From Caballeronia sordidicola (lineage in GTDB: Bacteria; Pseudomonadota; Gammaproteobacteria; Burkholderiales; Burkholderiaceae): a stretch of 64,000 nucleotides of DNA. The stretch covers positions 48,220-112,219 of the forward strand of contig NZ_FCOC02000020.1 of assembly GCF_001544455.2 (NCBI RefSeq), written 5' to 3'. Shown in pieces: positions 8,069 to 17,142 of this stretch (position 1 is the first letter of the stretch; each line of letters starts with the position of its first letter). The position numbers and the translations under genes are program-made. The notes below the pieces were generated by a model, which made no database searches, had not been told where the DNA came from, and was given only the letters and a program-made list of their open reading frames with translations.

Positions 8069-8884
8069 ATGCCATCAACTTCCATTGGGGAATCCGGCCT
8101 GTCCGGAGCCTCAGCCTCGCCGGATGGAGTCGATGAACGCCGGTTTGTCGTGGCGCTGGCTCGCGGGCTGGAATTGCTGCGCGCATTTCGACCCGGCGAA
8201 ACCTTGCTCGCGAACCGCGATTTCGTTGAGCGGACCGGGCTTCCCAAAGCCACCGTCAATCGTCTTGTCTACACGCTGACAACGCTCGGCTATCTGCGCT
8301 TCGATGAACCCGCTGGCAAGTACGCGCTCGACACCGGCGTGCTGTCGCTTGGTTTCGCGTTACTGGCTGGCGCGGACGCGCTCGAACTGGCCCGTCCGCA
8401 CATGCGCGTGCTGGCGAGGGAAATTGGCGCAGCTGTTTCGCTCGGATGCCGCGACGGCCTCGACATGATTTATCTCGAAACCATTCGCAGTGAAACCGCG
8501 CTGACGCTCGGCCTCGCGCCCGGCTCGCGGCTTTCCATGCTCACCAGTTCCATGGGCCGCGCCTATCTGGCCGTGCAGGAGCAGGACCTGCAAGCGGCAT
8601 TGCTGGAAGAACTCGGCGCGGCGGCGGACAAAAGCGGCGAAAACGGCGCGCGACTGGTGAAAACGGCGCGGAACGCCATTGCCGACTACGCGCGCGACGG
8701 TTGTTGTTATTCGTTTAGAGACTGGCATGCGGATGTAAATGCGATCGCCACGCCGTTACGCGATGTCCGCAACGGCCGCTGGCTGGTCTTGAGCAGCAGC
8801 GGACCGGCGTCGTCCATGAGTGAAGCCTATTTCCGCGATATTGTCGGACCGAAGCTCCGTGCCTTGGCCGCACGGCTTGGCTAG
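8069..8884 (+). CDS. IclR-family transcriptional regulator, probable regulator of gcdH
   Basis: The 271-residue protein has an N-terminal winged helix-turn-helix (about residues 26-90; FVERTGLPKATVNRLVYTLTTLGYL is the recognition region) and a C-terminal IclR effector domain (YLETIRSETALTLGLAPGSRL, then SSMGRAYLA and CCYSFRDWHADVNAIATPL). IclR proteins sense small organic or aromatic acids. It is divergent from gcdH over a 98-base gap containing a perfect palindrome, which suggests it controls gcdH and itself. The effector (perhaps glutarate or its CoA ester) is a guess. Confidence 0.88.
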   Translation: MPSTSIGESGLSGASASPDGVDERRFVVALARGLELLRAFRPGETLLANRDFVERTGLPKATVNRLVYTLTTLGYLRFDEPAGKYALDTGVLSLGFALLAGADALELARPHMRVLAREIGAAVSLGCRDGLDMIYLETIRSETALTLGLAPGSRLSMLTSSMGRAYLAVQEQDLQAALLEELGAAADKSGENGARLVKTARNAIADYARDGCCYSFRDWHADVNAIATPLRDVRNGRWLVLSSSGPASSMSEAYFRDIVGPKLRALAARLG

Positions 8885-8980
8885 GGACGCCAATCCATCG
8901 AAAACTGATTTGGAAATAACCTCCCAAAGTGGCCGCTCTTAGAACATAATTCGATGAAACAGCCGCAGGGAGACTAAAAA

Positions 8981-9469
8981 ATGACAGGGTTCTCGCTGGA
9001 CGCAACGGATTGCCGTATCTTGTCGGTGCTGCAGGAAGACGGAAGGATCAGCAATCTCGATCTCGCCGAACGGATTTCGCTTTCGCCCTCGGCGTGTCTG
9101 CGCCGCATGCGCCTGCTTGAGGAAGAAGGCGTGATCGCGAGCTATCGCGCGTGTCTGGACAGGGAACGGCTCGGGGTTGAGCTGGAGGCGTTCGTTCACG
9201 TGTCCATGCGCAACGATCAGGAAAACTGGCACGAGAAGTTCGCGGCGGCCGTGCGCGAATGGCCGGAAGTCGTGGGCGCGTTCGTGGTCACGGGCGACAC
9301 GCATTACGTGCTGCGCGTACTTGCACACAACCTCAAGCATTACTCAGACTTTATTCTGAGCAAGCTTTACAAGGCGCCGGGTGTCATCGATATCCGCTCG
9401 AATATCGTGCTTCAAACCATGAAGGACGAAGCGGGCGTTCCGGTTGCATTGATCGACCGGACAGACTGA
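8981..9469 (+). CDS. Lrp/AsnC-family transcriptional regulator
   Basis: The 162-residue protein has the family layout: an N-terminal helix-turn-helix (LDATDCRILSVLQEDGRIS, NLDLAERISLSPSACLRRM) and a C-terminal RAM/AsnC ligand domain (about 70-150; VVGAFVVTGDTHYVLRV). The length is standard. It follows the IclR gene by 96 bases on the same strand, and its stop is three bases from the stop of the convergent flavin reductase. The ligand is likely an amino acid; the target is not evident from the neighbours. Confidence 0.9.
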   Translation: MTGFSLDATDCRILSVLQEDGRISNLDLAERISLSPSACLRRMRLLEEEGVIASYRACLDRERLGVELEAFVHVSMRNDQENWHEKFAAAVREWPEVVGAFVVTGDTHYVLRVLAHNLKHYSDFILSKLYKAPGVIDIRSNIVLQTMKDEAGVPVALIDRTD

Positions 9470-9472
9470 GAT

Positions 9473-9982
9473 TCACAGCGAACCAATCGTGTGGAATTGC
9501 CCCGCCTGGAAAACCAGCGGGGCTATGTCCGCTGCATTTTCGTGCACGCCGCAACGTTCGACCTGACCCACGAAAATCACGTGGTCACCTTCCTGATAGC
9601 GGCTCCGGTTGTGACATTCGAACCACGCCAGCGCGCCATCGAGCACGGGCATGCCCGTGTCGCCGGCCGCGTGCGACACGCCGGCGAAGCGGTCGCCCTT
9701 GAGTGTCGCGAAGCGCTTGCACAAATCGACTTGCGTGGCGGCGAGCACATTGACCACATAGTGGCTATTGGCCTGGAACACCGGCATGGATGCTGATTTT
9801 GTGGCTAAACTCCAAAGCACGAGCGGTGGATCGAGCGATACGGAGTTGAACGAGCTTGCAGTAATGCCGATCAGCTGGCCGGACTCGGCGCGCGTGGTGA
9901 TGACGGTGACGCCGGTGGCGAACTGGCTCAAGGCATCTCGAAAAGCGGTTGCATCGAAATTCGGCGGATTGGCGCGTTTCAT
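9473..9982 (-). CDS. Flavin reductase-like FMN-binding protein
   Basis: The 169-residue protein matches the flavin reductase domain used as the small component of two-component monooxygenases (HpaC/NtaB type). Recognisable parts are FRDALSQFATGVTVITT at the N-terminus, GITASSFNSVSLDPPLVLWSL (residues about 38-58) and GDHVIFVGQVERC near the C-terminus. It would supply reduced FMN or FAD using NAD(P)H. No monooxygenase is next to it, so the partner is unknown. It is convergent with the AsnC gene. Confidence 0.88.
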   Translation of the reverse strand: MKRANPPNFDATAFRDALSQFATGVTVITTRAESGQLIGITASSFNSVSLDPPLVLWSLATKSASMPVFQANSHYVVNVLAATQVDLCKRFATLKGDRFAGVSHAAGDTGMPVLDGALAWFECHNRSRYQEGDHVIFVGQVERCGVHENAADIAPLVFQAGQFHTIGSL

Positions 9983-10252
9983 CGGGAGAGGTTCGTTTTC
10001 GATGGTATCGGCGAAATCCAGGCGGCGTGCACACAGGCTGCGTGCTCAGGAACCGGATGAAAATTTCGAAGTCATCGGAAGATTGCGATTGTTGCGATTC
10101 TAGCGGAATCGACTCTGCCGCTAATAATGGCACTGGCGTGTGAAAGGCCTCGCGCGCAACACGGACACCCGAAAACCAGTAAGCTGGAAGGGTTGATTCA
10201 AAGGGCTTCCGCACGCATCTTCACGACTGCGGAACACGAACCAGGAGCCAGC

Positions 10253-10813
10253 ATGACGCAACATGACGAGCAGGCGAAGCGCGAAACCGCCACCATCGGC
10301 GGTGGATGTTTTTGGTGTACCGAAGCGGTGTTTCTGGGCGTTGAAGGTGTGTTGTCGGTCGAATCCGGGTATGCCGGCGGCCAGGTGAAAGACCCGACGT
10401 ATGAACAGGTCTGCGACGGCACGACCGGGCACGCGGAAGTCATCAAGGTGGAATACGATCCTGCGGTGATCGGATACAAGGAAGTGCTGGAGATTTTCTT
10501 TGCCACGCACGATCCGACCCAGCTCAACCGTCAGGGTAATGACGTTGGCACGCAGTATCGGTCGTCCATTTTCACGCACTCCGACGAACAACGGAAAATC
10601 GCGCTGGAAGTGATAGACGAGCTGCAAAAGGGCGGCATATTCGATGGCAAGATCGTTACCGAAGTGACGCCGTTGAACGGCAACTATTATCCGGCAGAGG
10701 ATTATCACCAGAACTACTTCGAGCAACATCCGAACCAGGGATATTGCGCGTTCGTGGTCGCGCCGAAGGTGGCGAAGTTCAGGCAGAAGTTTGCCAGCAG
10801 GCTCAAGCGTTGA
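10253..10813 (+). CDS. msrA: Peptide methionine-S-sulfoxide reductase
   Basis: MsrA repairs oxidised methionine (S epimer) in proteins. The catalytic motif GGGCFWCTEAVF is at about residues 16-27, followed by GVLSVESGYAGG and GHAEVIKVEYDP, all diagnostic. The 186-residue length is normal. The start at 10253 has an AGGAG ribosome site eight to ten bases upstream; the 42 extra in-frame codons upstream do not resemble the family. A rho-independent terminator follows. Confidence 0.95.
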   Translation: MTQHDEQAKRETATIGGGCFWCTEAVFLGVEGVLSVESGYAGGQVKDPTYEQVCDGTTGHAEVIKVEYDPAVIGYKEVLEIFFATHDPTQLNRQGNDVGTQYRSSIFTHSDEQRKIALEVIDELQKGGIFDGKIVTEVTPLNGNYYPAEDYHQNYFEQHPNQGYCAFVVAPKVAKFRQKFASRLKR

Positions 10814-10821
10814 AAACCGGA

Positions 10822-10857
10822 CGGGCTTCGGGAAATCGAAGCCCGCTTATTTTTTTC
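10822..10857. terminator. Rho-independent terminator after msrA
   Basis: A 9-bp perfect stem (CGGGCTTCG with CGAAGCCCG, loop GGAAAT) is followed on the plus strand by CTTATTTTTTT. It overlaps the last codons of the convergent DUF72 gene, so it mainly serves msrA. Confidence 0.88.
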
Positions 10858-12010
10858 GCAGCCAGATGTCAAAAGCTGCCACCAGATTGCGCGCGATCTT
10901 GAAGCACGTCAGCGGCGCCGATCCTTCCGCCTTGTTGTTCACCGCAATCACCACAGGCTGCCCCGCGAGCGCATAACGCAGCGCAAGTTCGGCGAGCGCT
11001 TCGTGCGTGTCGGGATCTTCATCGACGAGTTTGTCGAACGGCTCGTACTTCGCTTTCGCCTGCTCGTACTTGAAGCCGCCATGCAGGCTCCAACGGACGA
11101 TCAGCGGTCCGAGTCCACCTTCATCAAGTAGCGCGAGCGCCTTCGCCTGACGCCGTGGATCGGGCATGCGCGCGTGGATGCCGACGCAATAGCGTACGTT
11201 TGCATCGCGCAGGACGCGGATAAAACGCGGTGTCAGCATGATGGCGTCGCGCAGTTCCACGGCGTAACAGCTTTCGCCGGGCAACGGCGGCAACGCGTTC
11301 AGGAATGCGGCAAGGCGCTCGAGGAACGTGGTTGGATCGACGATCAGCGCATCGGGCAGCGGTGGAATCTGGAACACGAGCGCGCCCGCCTTTTCGCCGA
11401 GGCCGGCAATGCACGGCGTGACGAATTCACTAATGGCGATGCGTGCGTCGAGGAACGCCGGGTTGTCGCCGGCGGGTACGCCTTTGTCGCCGCGGACGGT
11501 GGCGTCGGTGACCGAGGCGGGCGCTTTGACAATGAAGCGGAAATGCGCCGGAACCTGAGCGGCGTAGCGCGCGTAGTCGGCTACGGAGAGCGGCCCGTAA
11601 AACGAACGGTCTATGGATACACACCGCAAGAGCGGATGTGCGCCGAGCGCGTTGAGGCCATCGCGGGAAAGCTTGGCTGACGAATAGTCGTCCCCATACA
11701 CAATGTCGCGCCAGCCCGGAAACGACCACGTCGATGTGCCAATGTGAACCTTCGCCGGAAGCGCTTCCGCGAGCGTATGAAGTTCGGGCGACGCAAGCGC
11801 GGGCAAAACGCCGCCGCGCGATTTCGTACGAGGAGAAGCGCGAGAGTACGCCGGTTCGGGTTCCACAACGCCGCCAAACAAATCGACCTGAACAGCGGAC
11901 GAATCGAAATCGCCCGCGTCCGGTTCATCACCGGACGCGGGTTCATGGAAAGCGGCGGAATCGTGCGCTGAACTCAGAGCGATTTTTCGTAGATATACCG
12001 GCGCGACCAC
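10847..12010 (-). CDS. DUF72 family protein (YecE-like)
   Basis: The C-terminal 290 residues form a DUF72 TIM-barrel-like domain: VHIGTSTWSFPGWRDIVY at the domain start, then RFIVKAPASVT, ALVFQIPP, CYAVELRD and VVIAVNNKAEGSAPL at the end. The function of the family is unknown. The N-terminal 80 residues are low complexity and unlike the domain. The only good upstream start is a GTG at 12010, which overlaps the end of cfa by 37 bases, so the true start may lie further in. Cotranscription with cfa is likely. Confidence 0.85.
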   Translation of the reverse strand: MVAPVYLRKIALSSAHDSAAFHEPASGDEPDAGDFDSSAVQVDLFGGVVEPEPAYSRASPRTKSRGGVLPALASPELHTLAEALPAKVHIGTSTWSFPGWRDIVYGDDYSSAKLSRDGLNALGAHPLLRCVSIDRSFYGPLSVADYARYAAQVPAHFRFIVKAPASVTDATVRGDKGVPAGDNPAFLDARIAISEFVTPCIAGLGEKAGALVFQIPPLPDALIVDPTTFLERLAAFLNALPPLPGESCYAVELRDAIMLTPRFIRVLRDANVRYCVGIHARMPDPRRQAKALALLDEGGLGPLIVRWSLHGGFKYEQAKAKYEPFDKLVDEDPDTHEALAELALRYALAGQPVVIAVNNKAEGSAPLTCFKIARNLVAAFDIWLRKK

Positions 12011-13188
12011 GGCAGCGTTTTCGCACTGCGCCCGGCCTTGCGGCAGACGATCTGATAGATCGAGACGTCGTCATTTTCGAACGCGTAGGCGCAGCCCGCA
12101 AGGTACACGCGCCAGATGCGGAATTTTTCATCGTCCACAAGCGTCTTCGCCTTCTGCGCGTTCGCCTCGAAATTTTCGGCCCAGATGTCGAGCGTGCGCG
12201 CGTAATGGCGGCGCAGGCTTTCCACGTCCACGGCTTCCAGGCCGCCTTCCTGCAGCGCTTCGAGCGCGAGCCCGATATGCGGCAACTCGCCGTCCGGGAA
12301 CACGTATCTATCGATGAACTCGCCGCCGCCCAACGCCGTCTCGCCACTGTTGAAGTCGGTCGACGTGATGCCGTGGTTCATCGCAATGCCGTCGTCGACC
12401 AACAGTTCGCGGACCTTGGCAAAGTAGCCCGGCAGGTTCTTGCGGCCGACGTGCTCGAACATGCCGACGCTCGTGATCCGGTCGAACTGGCCCTGCACGT
12501 CGCGATAATCCTGCAGCCGGATCTCGATCTTGTCTTCGAGGCCCGCGTCCTTCACGCGCTTGGTGGCGAGGTCGAACTGGTTCTGCGAGAGGGTGACGCC
12601 CACGCACTGCGCGCCGAATTTCTGCGCTGCACGCAGGACGAGCGCGCCCCAGCCGCAGCCAATGTCGAGCAGGCGCTGGCCCGGTTGCAACTGGATCTTG
12701 GTCAGGATGTGATCGATCTTCTTGATCTGCGCGGTGGCGAGGTCCTCGTCGCCATTCTCGAAGTACGCGCACGAGTAGACCATGTTCTTGTCGAGCCAAA
12801 GCTCGTAGAACTCGTTCGATACATCGTAGTGGTACTGAATGGCCTTCTTGTCCGACGCCTTCGTATGATTGAAGTAACGCCGCACGCGGGCAAGCTTGCT
12901 CGCGCTGGTGACCGTGTTCTTGGCGAGGCCGTACCCAATGTTGATGATGTCGGACAGCTTGCCTTCAATGTCGATCTTGCCCTTCACATAAGCTTCACCG
13001 AGATTGTCCAGACTCGGTTCGAGCAGATAAGGCAGAGCGGTCGCGCTCTTCACGTGCAACGTAACTTGCGGCGCCGCGAAACTTCCGAAGTCGTGTTGCT
13101 GTCCATCCCACAGTACCAGGCGGGCGGGCAGGTTTGCCCGGTCCCGGATGTCCTGCACCCACTGCGTCAGCTTTTTCTCCCAAAACAT
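11974..13188 (-). CDS. cfa: Cyclopropane-fatty-acyl-phospholipid synthase
   Basis: This enzyme adds a methylene group from S-adenosylmethionine to unsaturated acyl chains of membrane phospholipids, typically in stationary phase or acid stress. The 404-residue protein has the SAM-binding motif LLDIGCGWGALVLRAA (about 172-187), the IQYHYDVSNEFYELWLD substrate region upstream, SVGMFEHVG, and the C-terminal RIWRVYLAGCAYAF typical of Cfa. The length is normal. It is followed by the overlapping DUF72 gene. Confidence 0.93.
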   Translation of the reverse strand: MFWEKKLTQWVQDIRDRANLPARLVLWDGQQHDFGSFAAPQVTLHVKSATALPYLLEPSLDNLGEAYVKGKIDIEGKLSDIINIGYGLAKNTVTSASKLARVRRYFNHTKASDKKAIQYHYDVSNEFYELWLDKNMVYSCAYFENGDEDLATAQIKKIDHILTKIQLQPGQRLLDIGCGWGALVLRAAQKFGAQCVGVTLSQNQFDLATKRVKDAGLEDKIEIRLQDYRDVQGQFDRITSVGMFEHVGRKNLPGYFAKVRELLVDDGIAMNHGITSTDFNSGETALGGGEFIDRYVFPDGELPHIGLALEALQEGGLEAVDVESLRRHYARTLDIWAENFEANAQKAKTLVDDEKFRIWRVYLAGCAYAFENDDVSIYQIVCRKAGRSAKTLPWSRRYIYEKSL

Positions 13189-13422
13189 GCTTGTTCTCCG
13201 CGCTCAGATGAAATTGAAGCCAAACCGGGTCGCTTGCACTGCACGTTTGCATATCGCCGCGTGATGTCTTTCCGCTTGCGCATCAACCATTCAGACACGC
13301 CGCAACGAAACGCGATTCAACGCGGGCCGCTGGTGTCGGTTCGTCAAGAACCGGGCGAAAGGTCTGTTACTGCCAACCGAAGCAAAAACGGTTGCGAAAG
13401 CGCTTCAAGACGCCTTCAGGCG

Positions 13423-14079
13423 CTAAGGCGATAGCCGGACGATGCGCCATTGCCGGGCGTTGTCCGCTTGCTCGCGTGCATCACGTTTATAGACGACACG
13501 GTCATGCAACCGTGACGGACGGCCCTGCCAGAATTCGATAGTGTCGGGAACGAGCCGGTATCCGCCCCAATGGGGAGGACGCGGCGGGTTGTCACCGTAT
13601 TTCGCGATCAGTTCGCGCTCGCGGGCCTCTAGCACCGCGCGGCTTTCGATCACTTCACTCTGCTCCGACGCCCACGCGCCTATTCGCGATCCAAGCGGGC
13701 GCGACGCAAAATACGCATCGCTTTCTTCCGGACTTGTTTTGACGACGGAGCCCTCGACGCGCACCTGGCGCTCGAGTTCGATCCAGTAAAACAGCAGGCT
13801 CGCGGTGGGGTTGCTCGCGAGCTCATGGCCTTTGCGGCTGAGGTAATTCGTGAAGAATACGAACCCGCGATCGTCAACGCCCTTGATCAGCACGATGCGC
13901 GCCGAAGGCCGACCGCGTTCGTCGACGGTGGCAAGCGTCATGGTGTTGGGTTCGGGAAGTTTCGAGTCGAGCGCTTGCGCGAACCATGTTTCGAATTGCC
14001 GAATGGGATTCGGATCCACGTCGGATACGTCCAGCGATCCGACGGAATAATTCTTTCGAAGGTCAGCGAGGGTAGTCAT
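13423..14079 (-). CDS. pdxH: Pyridoxamine 5'-phosphate oxidase
   Basis: This FMN enzyme makes PLP from pyridoxine or pyridoxamine 5'-phosphate. The 218-residue protein shows NTMTLATVDERGRPSARIVL (residues about 45-64), FFTNYLSRKGHELA, the conserved FYWIELERQVRVEG, SRIGAWAS and the C-terminal EFWQGRPSRLHDR, which all belong to PdxH. There are 234 bases between its stop and the cfa start with no visible gene. Confidence 0.95.
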   Translation of the reverse strand: MTTLADLRKNYSVGSLDVSDVDPNPIRQFETWFAQALDSKLPEPNTMTLATVDERGRPSARIVLIKGVDDRGFVFFTNYLSRKGHELASNPTASLLFYWIELERQVRVEGSVVKTSPEESDAYFASRPLGSRIGAWASEQSEVIESRAVLEARERELIAKYGDNPPRPPHWGGYRLVPDTIEFWQGRPSRLHDRVVYKRDAREQADNARQWRIVRLSP

Positions 14080-14367
14080 TTTTTATGCAAGCACTTCAAT
14101 CGCATTAGTATAGCCAAGGTCTGCAAATCCTGCGCTTTACGGCTAATGCCTCCTCGACCTTTATTGAGTCAGATCATGAAGCCGTGCAACAAAAATTGAC
14201 GCGAACCCGGACGATTATTTTTTCATATTCCTTTCAAAAACCGGCCGTTGATTTCCGACGTCCAATCTTCGATAAGGCAGAATACGCAATTCGGCGAATT
14301 TCTGCTCATATGCGCTTCTATCGTTGTGATAGCGCGTCAGTTCCGCCTTTTTGCCTGTGAAACGTTC

Positions 14368-15240
14368 ATGACCGCTTTTTCTGCATCTGCCGACGCTTTG
14401 AATGTTACATCCGCTGCGCCGGAGTTTGAAGCGGCCGACCGTGCCCGGCGCTTTGGCGGCGTGGCTCGCCTTTACGGGCCAGCCGGGCTTGCCGCGTTCG
14501 AACGCGCGCACGTTGCCGTGATCGGCATTGGCGGCGTAGGTTCGTGGGCGGTCGAAGCGCTGGCGCGCAATGCGATTGGCCGCTTGACGCTGATCGACCT
14601 CGACAACGTCGCCGAAAGCAACACCAACCGGCAGGTGCATGCGCTCGACGGCAATTACGGCAAGGCAAAGGTCCGCGCCATGGCCGAGCGCATCCGGCTG
14701 ATCGACCCGGATTGCCGCGTGGAGGAAGTCGAGGACTTCGTGGAGCCCGCGAATTTCGACGCGATATTGGGCGGCGGTTTCGATTTCGTCATCGACGCCA
14801 TTGACAGCGTTCGTACGAAAACGGCGCTGATCGCGTGGTGCGTGGAACACAATCAGCCGCTCATTACCGTTGGCGGCGCGGGCGGACAACTCGACCCAAC
14901 CCGGATTCGTATCGACGATCTTGCGCTTACGATTCAGGATCCGCTGCTCTCGAAGGTACGCGGGCAATTGCGCAAGTCGCACGGTTTTCCGCGCGGGCCG
15001 AAGTCCAGGTTCAAGGTGAGCGCCGTGTACTCGGAGGAGCCGCTGATCTATCCGGAGGCGCCAGCCTGCGACATCAGCGAGGAAGCCGAGCACGTTGAAA
15101 CCGCTCCGGGATATGCCGGGCCGGTCGGATTGAATTGCGCTGGGTTCGGTTCGAGCGTGTGCGTGACCGCCAGTTTTGGGCTGGCTGCGGTTTCATATGT
15201 GTTGAGAGAACTCGCGAAGCGGCCTGAAATTAAAGCGTGA
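14368..15240 (+). CDS. tcdA: tRNA threonylcarbamoyladenosine dehydratase
   Basis: TcdA (CsdL, YgdL) is an E1-like enzyme that cyclises t6A to ct6A at tRNA position 37 using ATP. It carries the nucleotide motif VAVIGIGGVGSWAVEALARN, then LTLIDLDNVAESNTNRQ, and the long C-terminal region (PRGPKSRFKVSAVYSEE) of the family. I place the start at the ATG 14368 (MTAFSAS); the 40 upstream in-frame codons do not match the family. The length is about 290 residues against 268 in E. coli. A 13-bp stem follows the stop. Confidence 0.93.
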   Translation: MTAFSASADALNVTSAAPEFEAADRARRFGGVARLYGPAGLAAFERAHVAVIGIGGVGSWAVEALARNAIGRLTLIDLDNVAESNTNRQVHALDGNYGKAKVRAMAERIRLIDPDCRVEEVEDFVEPANFDAILGGGFDFVIDAIDSVRTKTALIAWCVEHNQPLITVGGAGGQLDPTRIRIDDLALTIQDPLLSKVRGQLRKSHGFPRGPKSRFKVSAVYSEEPLIYPEAPACDISEEAEHVETAPGYAGPVGLNCAGFGSSVCVTASFGLAAVSYVLRELAKRPEIKA

Positions 15241-15253
15241 AAAAGCATATAAA

Positions 15254-15293
15254 TTAATGGCCGCTTTTGCCTTTACAGGAAAGCGGCCATTAA
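15254..15293. terminator. Probable terminator after tcdA
   Basis: TTAATGGCCGCTT pairs perfectly with AAGCGGCCATTAA across a 14-base loop. There is no strong T-run after it, so it may be a terminator or an RNA-stabilising hairpin. Confidence 0.6.
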
Positions 15294-15375
15294 AGAATCC
15301 CAGCACGATTTAGCGGGACGCCGTTTTAAGCTGATTTAATCCATTTGAAAGAATCAGCGGTTGCACATTCATGCT

Positions 15376-16224
15376 TCAGTTCATCGCGCTGCTGAGCTTG
15401 CGTCGCCAGAACGAAACCACGTCCGGTTGATGCGCGGCCAAACCGAATACCGACAGCATGGTTTTTCGGCCGACATCGTCCATGAAAGCCCGATCGCGCG
15501 TGACGATCGCGAATAGATGCTCCAGCGCGCCGTTATAGTCGCGGCCCGCGATCAAGCGGTTCGCCAGCGCAAAGCGGGCTTCAAGATCGTCAGGATTGGC
15601 GTTCACTGCATCGATCAAGGCGTCGGCGGGCGGCAGGCTTGCAGCGGCATCGGCGGCGTCCAGTTCTGTTTTCAGCGCGTTATAACGGGCGTCGATTCCT
15701 TGCGTGGTCTTCGGCGACAACAGCTTGTCCTCGTCGCGCGCCTCGTCCGTGCGGCCCGCTGCCAGCAACCATTCGATCAGGTCCAGCCGGGCTTCGTCGT
15801 AACCCGGATCGAGCGCCAGCGCCGCCTTGATGTGGTCGATTGCCAGATCGGTTTCGCCCGCCTCGTACGCCGCTTGCGCCGCGCGCCGCTCGGCTTCCGC
15901 GCCATCCGGAACCAGCTTTTCTATAAACGCGCGCAACTGGCCTTCCGGCAGCACGCCAATGAACTGGTCGACCGCGTGGCCATCCGCGAACGCGATCACG
16001 TGCGGAATGCTGCGTACCTGGAAGTGCGCTGCGAGTTCCTGGTTTTCATCCACGTTGACCTTGACCAGCTTCCACTTTCCCGCGCCTTCTGCTTCCAGCC
16101 GTTCGAGCATGGGCCCGAGCGTCTTGCACGGACCGCACCACGGCGCCCAGAAATCCACGAGGACCGGCGCGAGTGTGGACGCGGTGATGACATCCTGTTC
16201 GAACGTGGCGAGTGTTGTATCCAT
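15376..16224 (-). CDS. cnoX: CnoX/YbbN-type thioredoxin-TPR co-chaperone
   Basis: An N-terminal thioredoxin domain (residues about 1-110) is joined to a TPR region (about 115-275; AAQAAYEAGETDLAIDHIKA). This is the CnoX (YbbN) architecture, a chaperedoxin that protects and hands proteins to GroEL or DnaK. The active site is WCGPC with cysteines at residues 30 and 33, so it can act as a redox thioredoxin, unlike E. coli CnoX, which lacks the CGPC motif. The start at 16224 has a GAGGA ribosome site; the in-frame ATG four codons upstream overlaps that site. Confidence 0.88.
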   Translation of the reverse strand: MDTTLATFEQDVITASTLAPVLVDFWAPWCGPCKTLGPMLERLEAEGAGKWKLVKVNVDENQELAAHFQVRSIPHVIAFADGHAVDQFIGVLPEGQLRAFIEKLVPDGAEAERRAAQAAYEAGETDLAIDHIKAALALDPGYDEARLDLIEWLLAAGRTDEARDEDKLLSPKTTQGIDARYNALKTELDAADAAASLPPADALIDAVNANPDDLEARFALANRLIAGRDYNGALEHLFAIVTRDRAFMDDVGRKTMLSVFGLAAHQPDVVSFWRRKLSSAMN

Positions 16225-16338
16225 GGTGTTCCTCATAAACGTCTTACAGAAAAGGGCACAAAGCGATTACGACAATTCTACGTCGAAGCTTGTGCGATTT
16301 TCCGTGGATACAAGGGGTGGCCATTCGAGACCGGACGA

Positions 16339-17124
16339 TCAGTGCGCATAGCCGAGCGGCGTTCCACCGTTTGGCCTGTGGAAAACGCCCATCGGAATGT
16401 CGTAGATGGCGCTGAGCGTCCCGGCGCTCATGATCTGCGCCGACGGCGCGTGGGCCAGCATCCGCCCGCCCTTCAGGGCGACGATGTCGTCGCAGAAACG
16501 CGCGGCCATGTTGATGTCGTGAAGGACCGCGACGACCGCGAGTCCGCGCTCTTCGCTCAGGCGTCGAACGAGCGACAGCACGTCGACCTGATGCGCGATA
16601 TCGAGTGCGGATATGGGCTCGTCGAGCAGCAGGCATTCGCTGTCCTGCGCGACGAGCATCGCGATCCACGCGCGCTGGCGTTCGCCGCCGGACAAGCTGT
16701 CGACGGCGCGATCGGCATACTGTAGGACATCGGTGAGTTCCATTGCCTCATGCGTCTTGCTGCGGTCGAGCGCGGTGAAACGCTTGATCGCGCCATGCCA
16801 CGGATAACGCCCGAGCGCCACCAGCTCGCGCACCGTCAGGCCGTCGACGGCGGGCAATTGCTGCGGCAAATACGCGATCTTCCTGGCGAGTTCGCGTTTG
16901 CCCCAGTCGGCGAGCGGTCTGCCATCGAACTTGATGAGGCCGCACGTCGGCGATTGTTGCCGCGCGAGCAGTTTGATCAGCGTCGATTTGCCCGAACCGT
17001 TATGGCCGATCAGGCCGCATACGCGCTTCTTCGGCAGGATCAGGGAGATTGGTTCCAGCAGCGTCCTGTCGCCGGCTTCGAATGAAACGCCGTTGAGCGT
17101 GAAGGAGGGTTCAGGCGTTGACAT
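16339..17124 (-). CDS. Iron-siderophore ABC transporter ATPase (FhuC/FecE type)
   Basis: The 261-residue ATP-binding subunit of a ferric-siderophore importer has Walker A GHNGSGKST (about 39-47), Q-loop YLPQQLP, signature LSGGERQR, Walker B CLLLDEPISALD and the H-loop LHD. The overall pattern matches FhuC. It is the last gene of a leftward operon and starts 18 bases after the exporter gene; the FhuB-like permease and FhuD-like binding protein upstream are its natural partners. Confidence 0.9.
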   Translation of the reverse strand: MSTPEPSFTLNGVSFEAGDRTLLEPISLILPKKRVCGLIGHNGSGKSTLIKLLARQQSPTCGLIKFDGRPLADWGKRELARKIAYLPQQLPAVDGLTVRELVALGRYPWHGAIKRFTALDRSKTHEAMELTDVLQYADRAVDSLSGGERQRAWIAMLVAQDSECLLLDEPISALDIAHQVDVLSLVRRLSEERGLAVVAVLHDINMAARFCDDIVALKGGRMLAHAPSAQIMSAGTLSAIYDIPMGVFHRPNGGTPLGYAH

Positions 17125-17142
17125 GAGTGATATCCCGATAGA

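Noticed and set aside
11734..13434. 566-codon plus-strand frame opposite cfa and the DUF72 gene
   Set aside because: It is antisense to two clear genes and has the Arg/Ala/Val-rich composition of shadow frames in high-GC DNA.
15517..16725. 402-codon plus-strand frame opposite cnoX and the FhuC-like gene
   Set aside because: It spans two genes and their spacer on the other strand with no recognisable motif.
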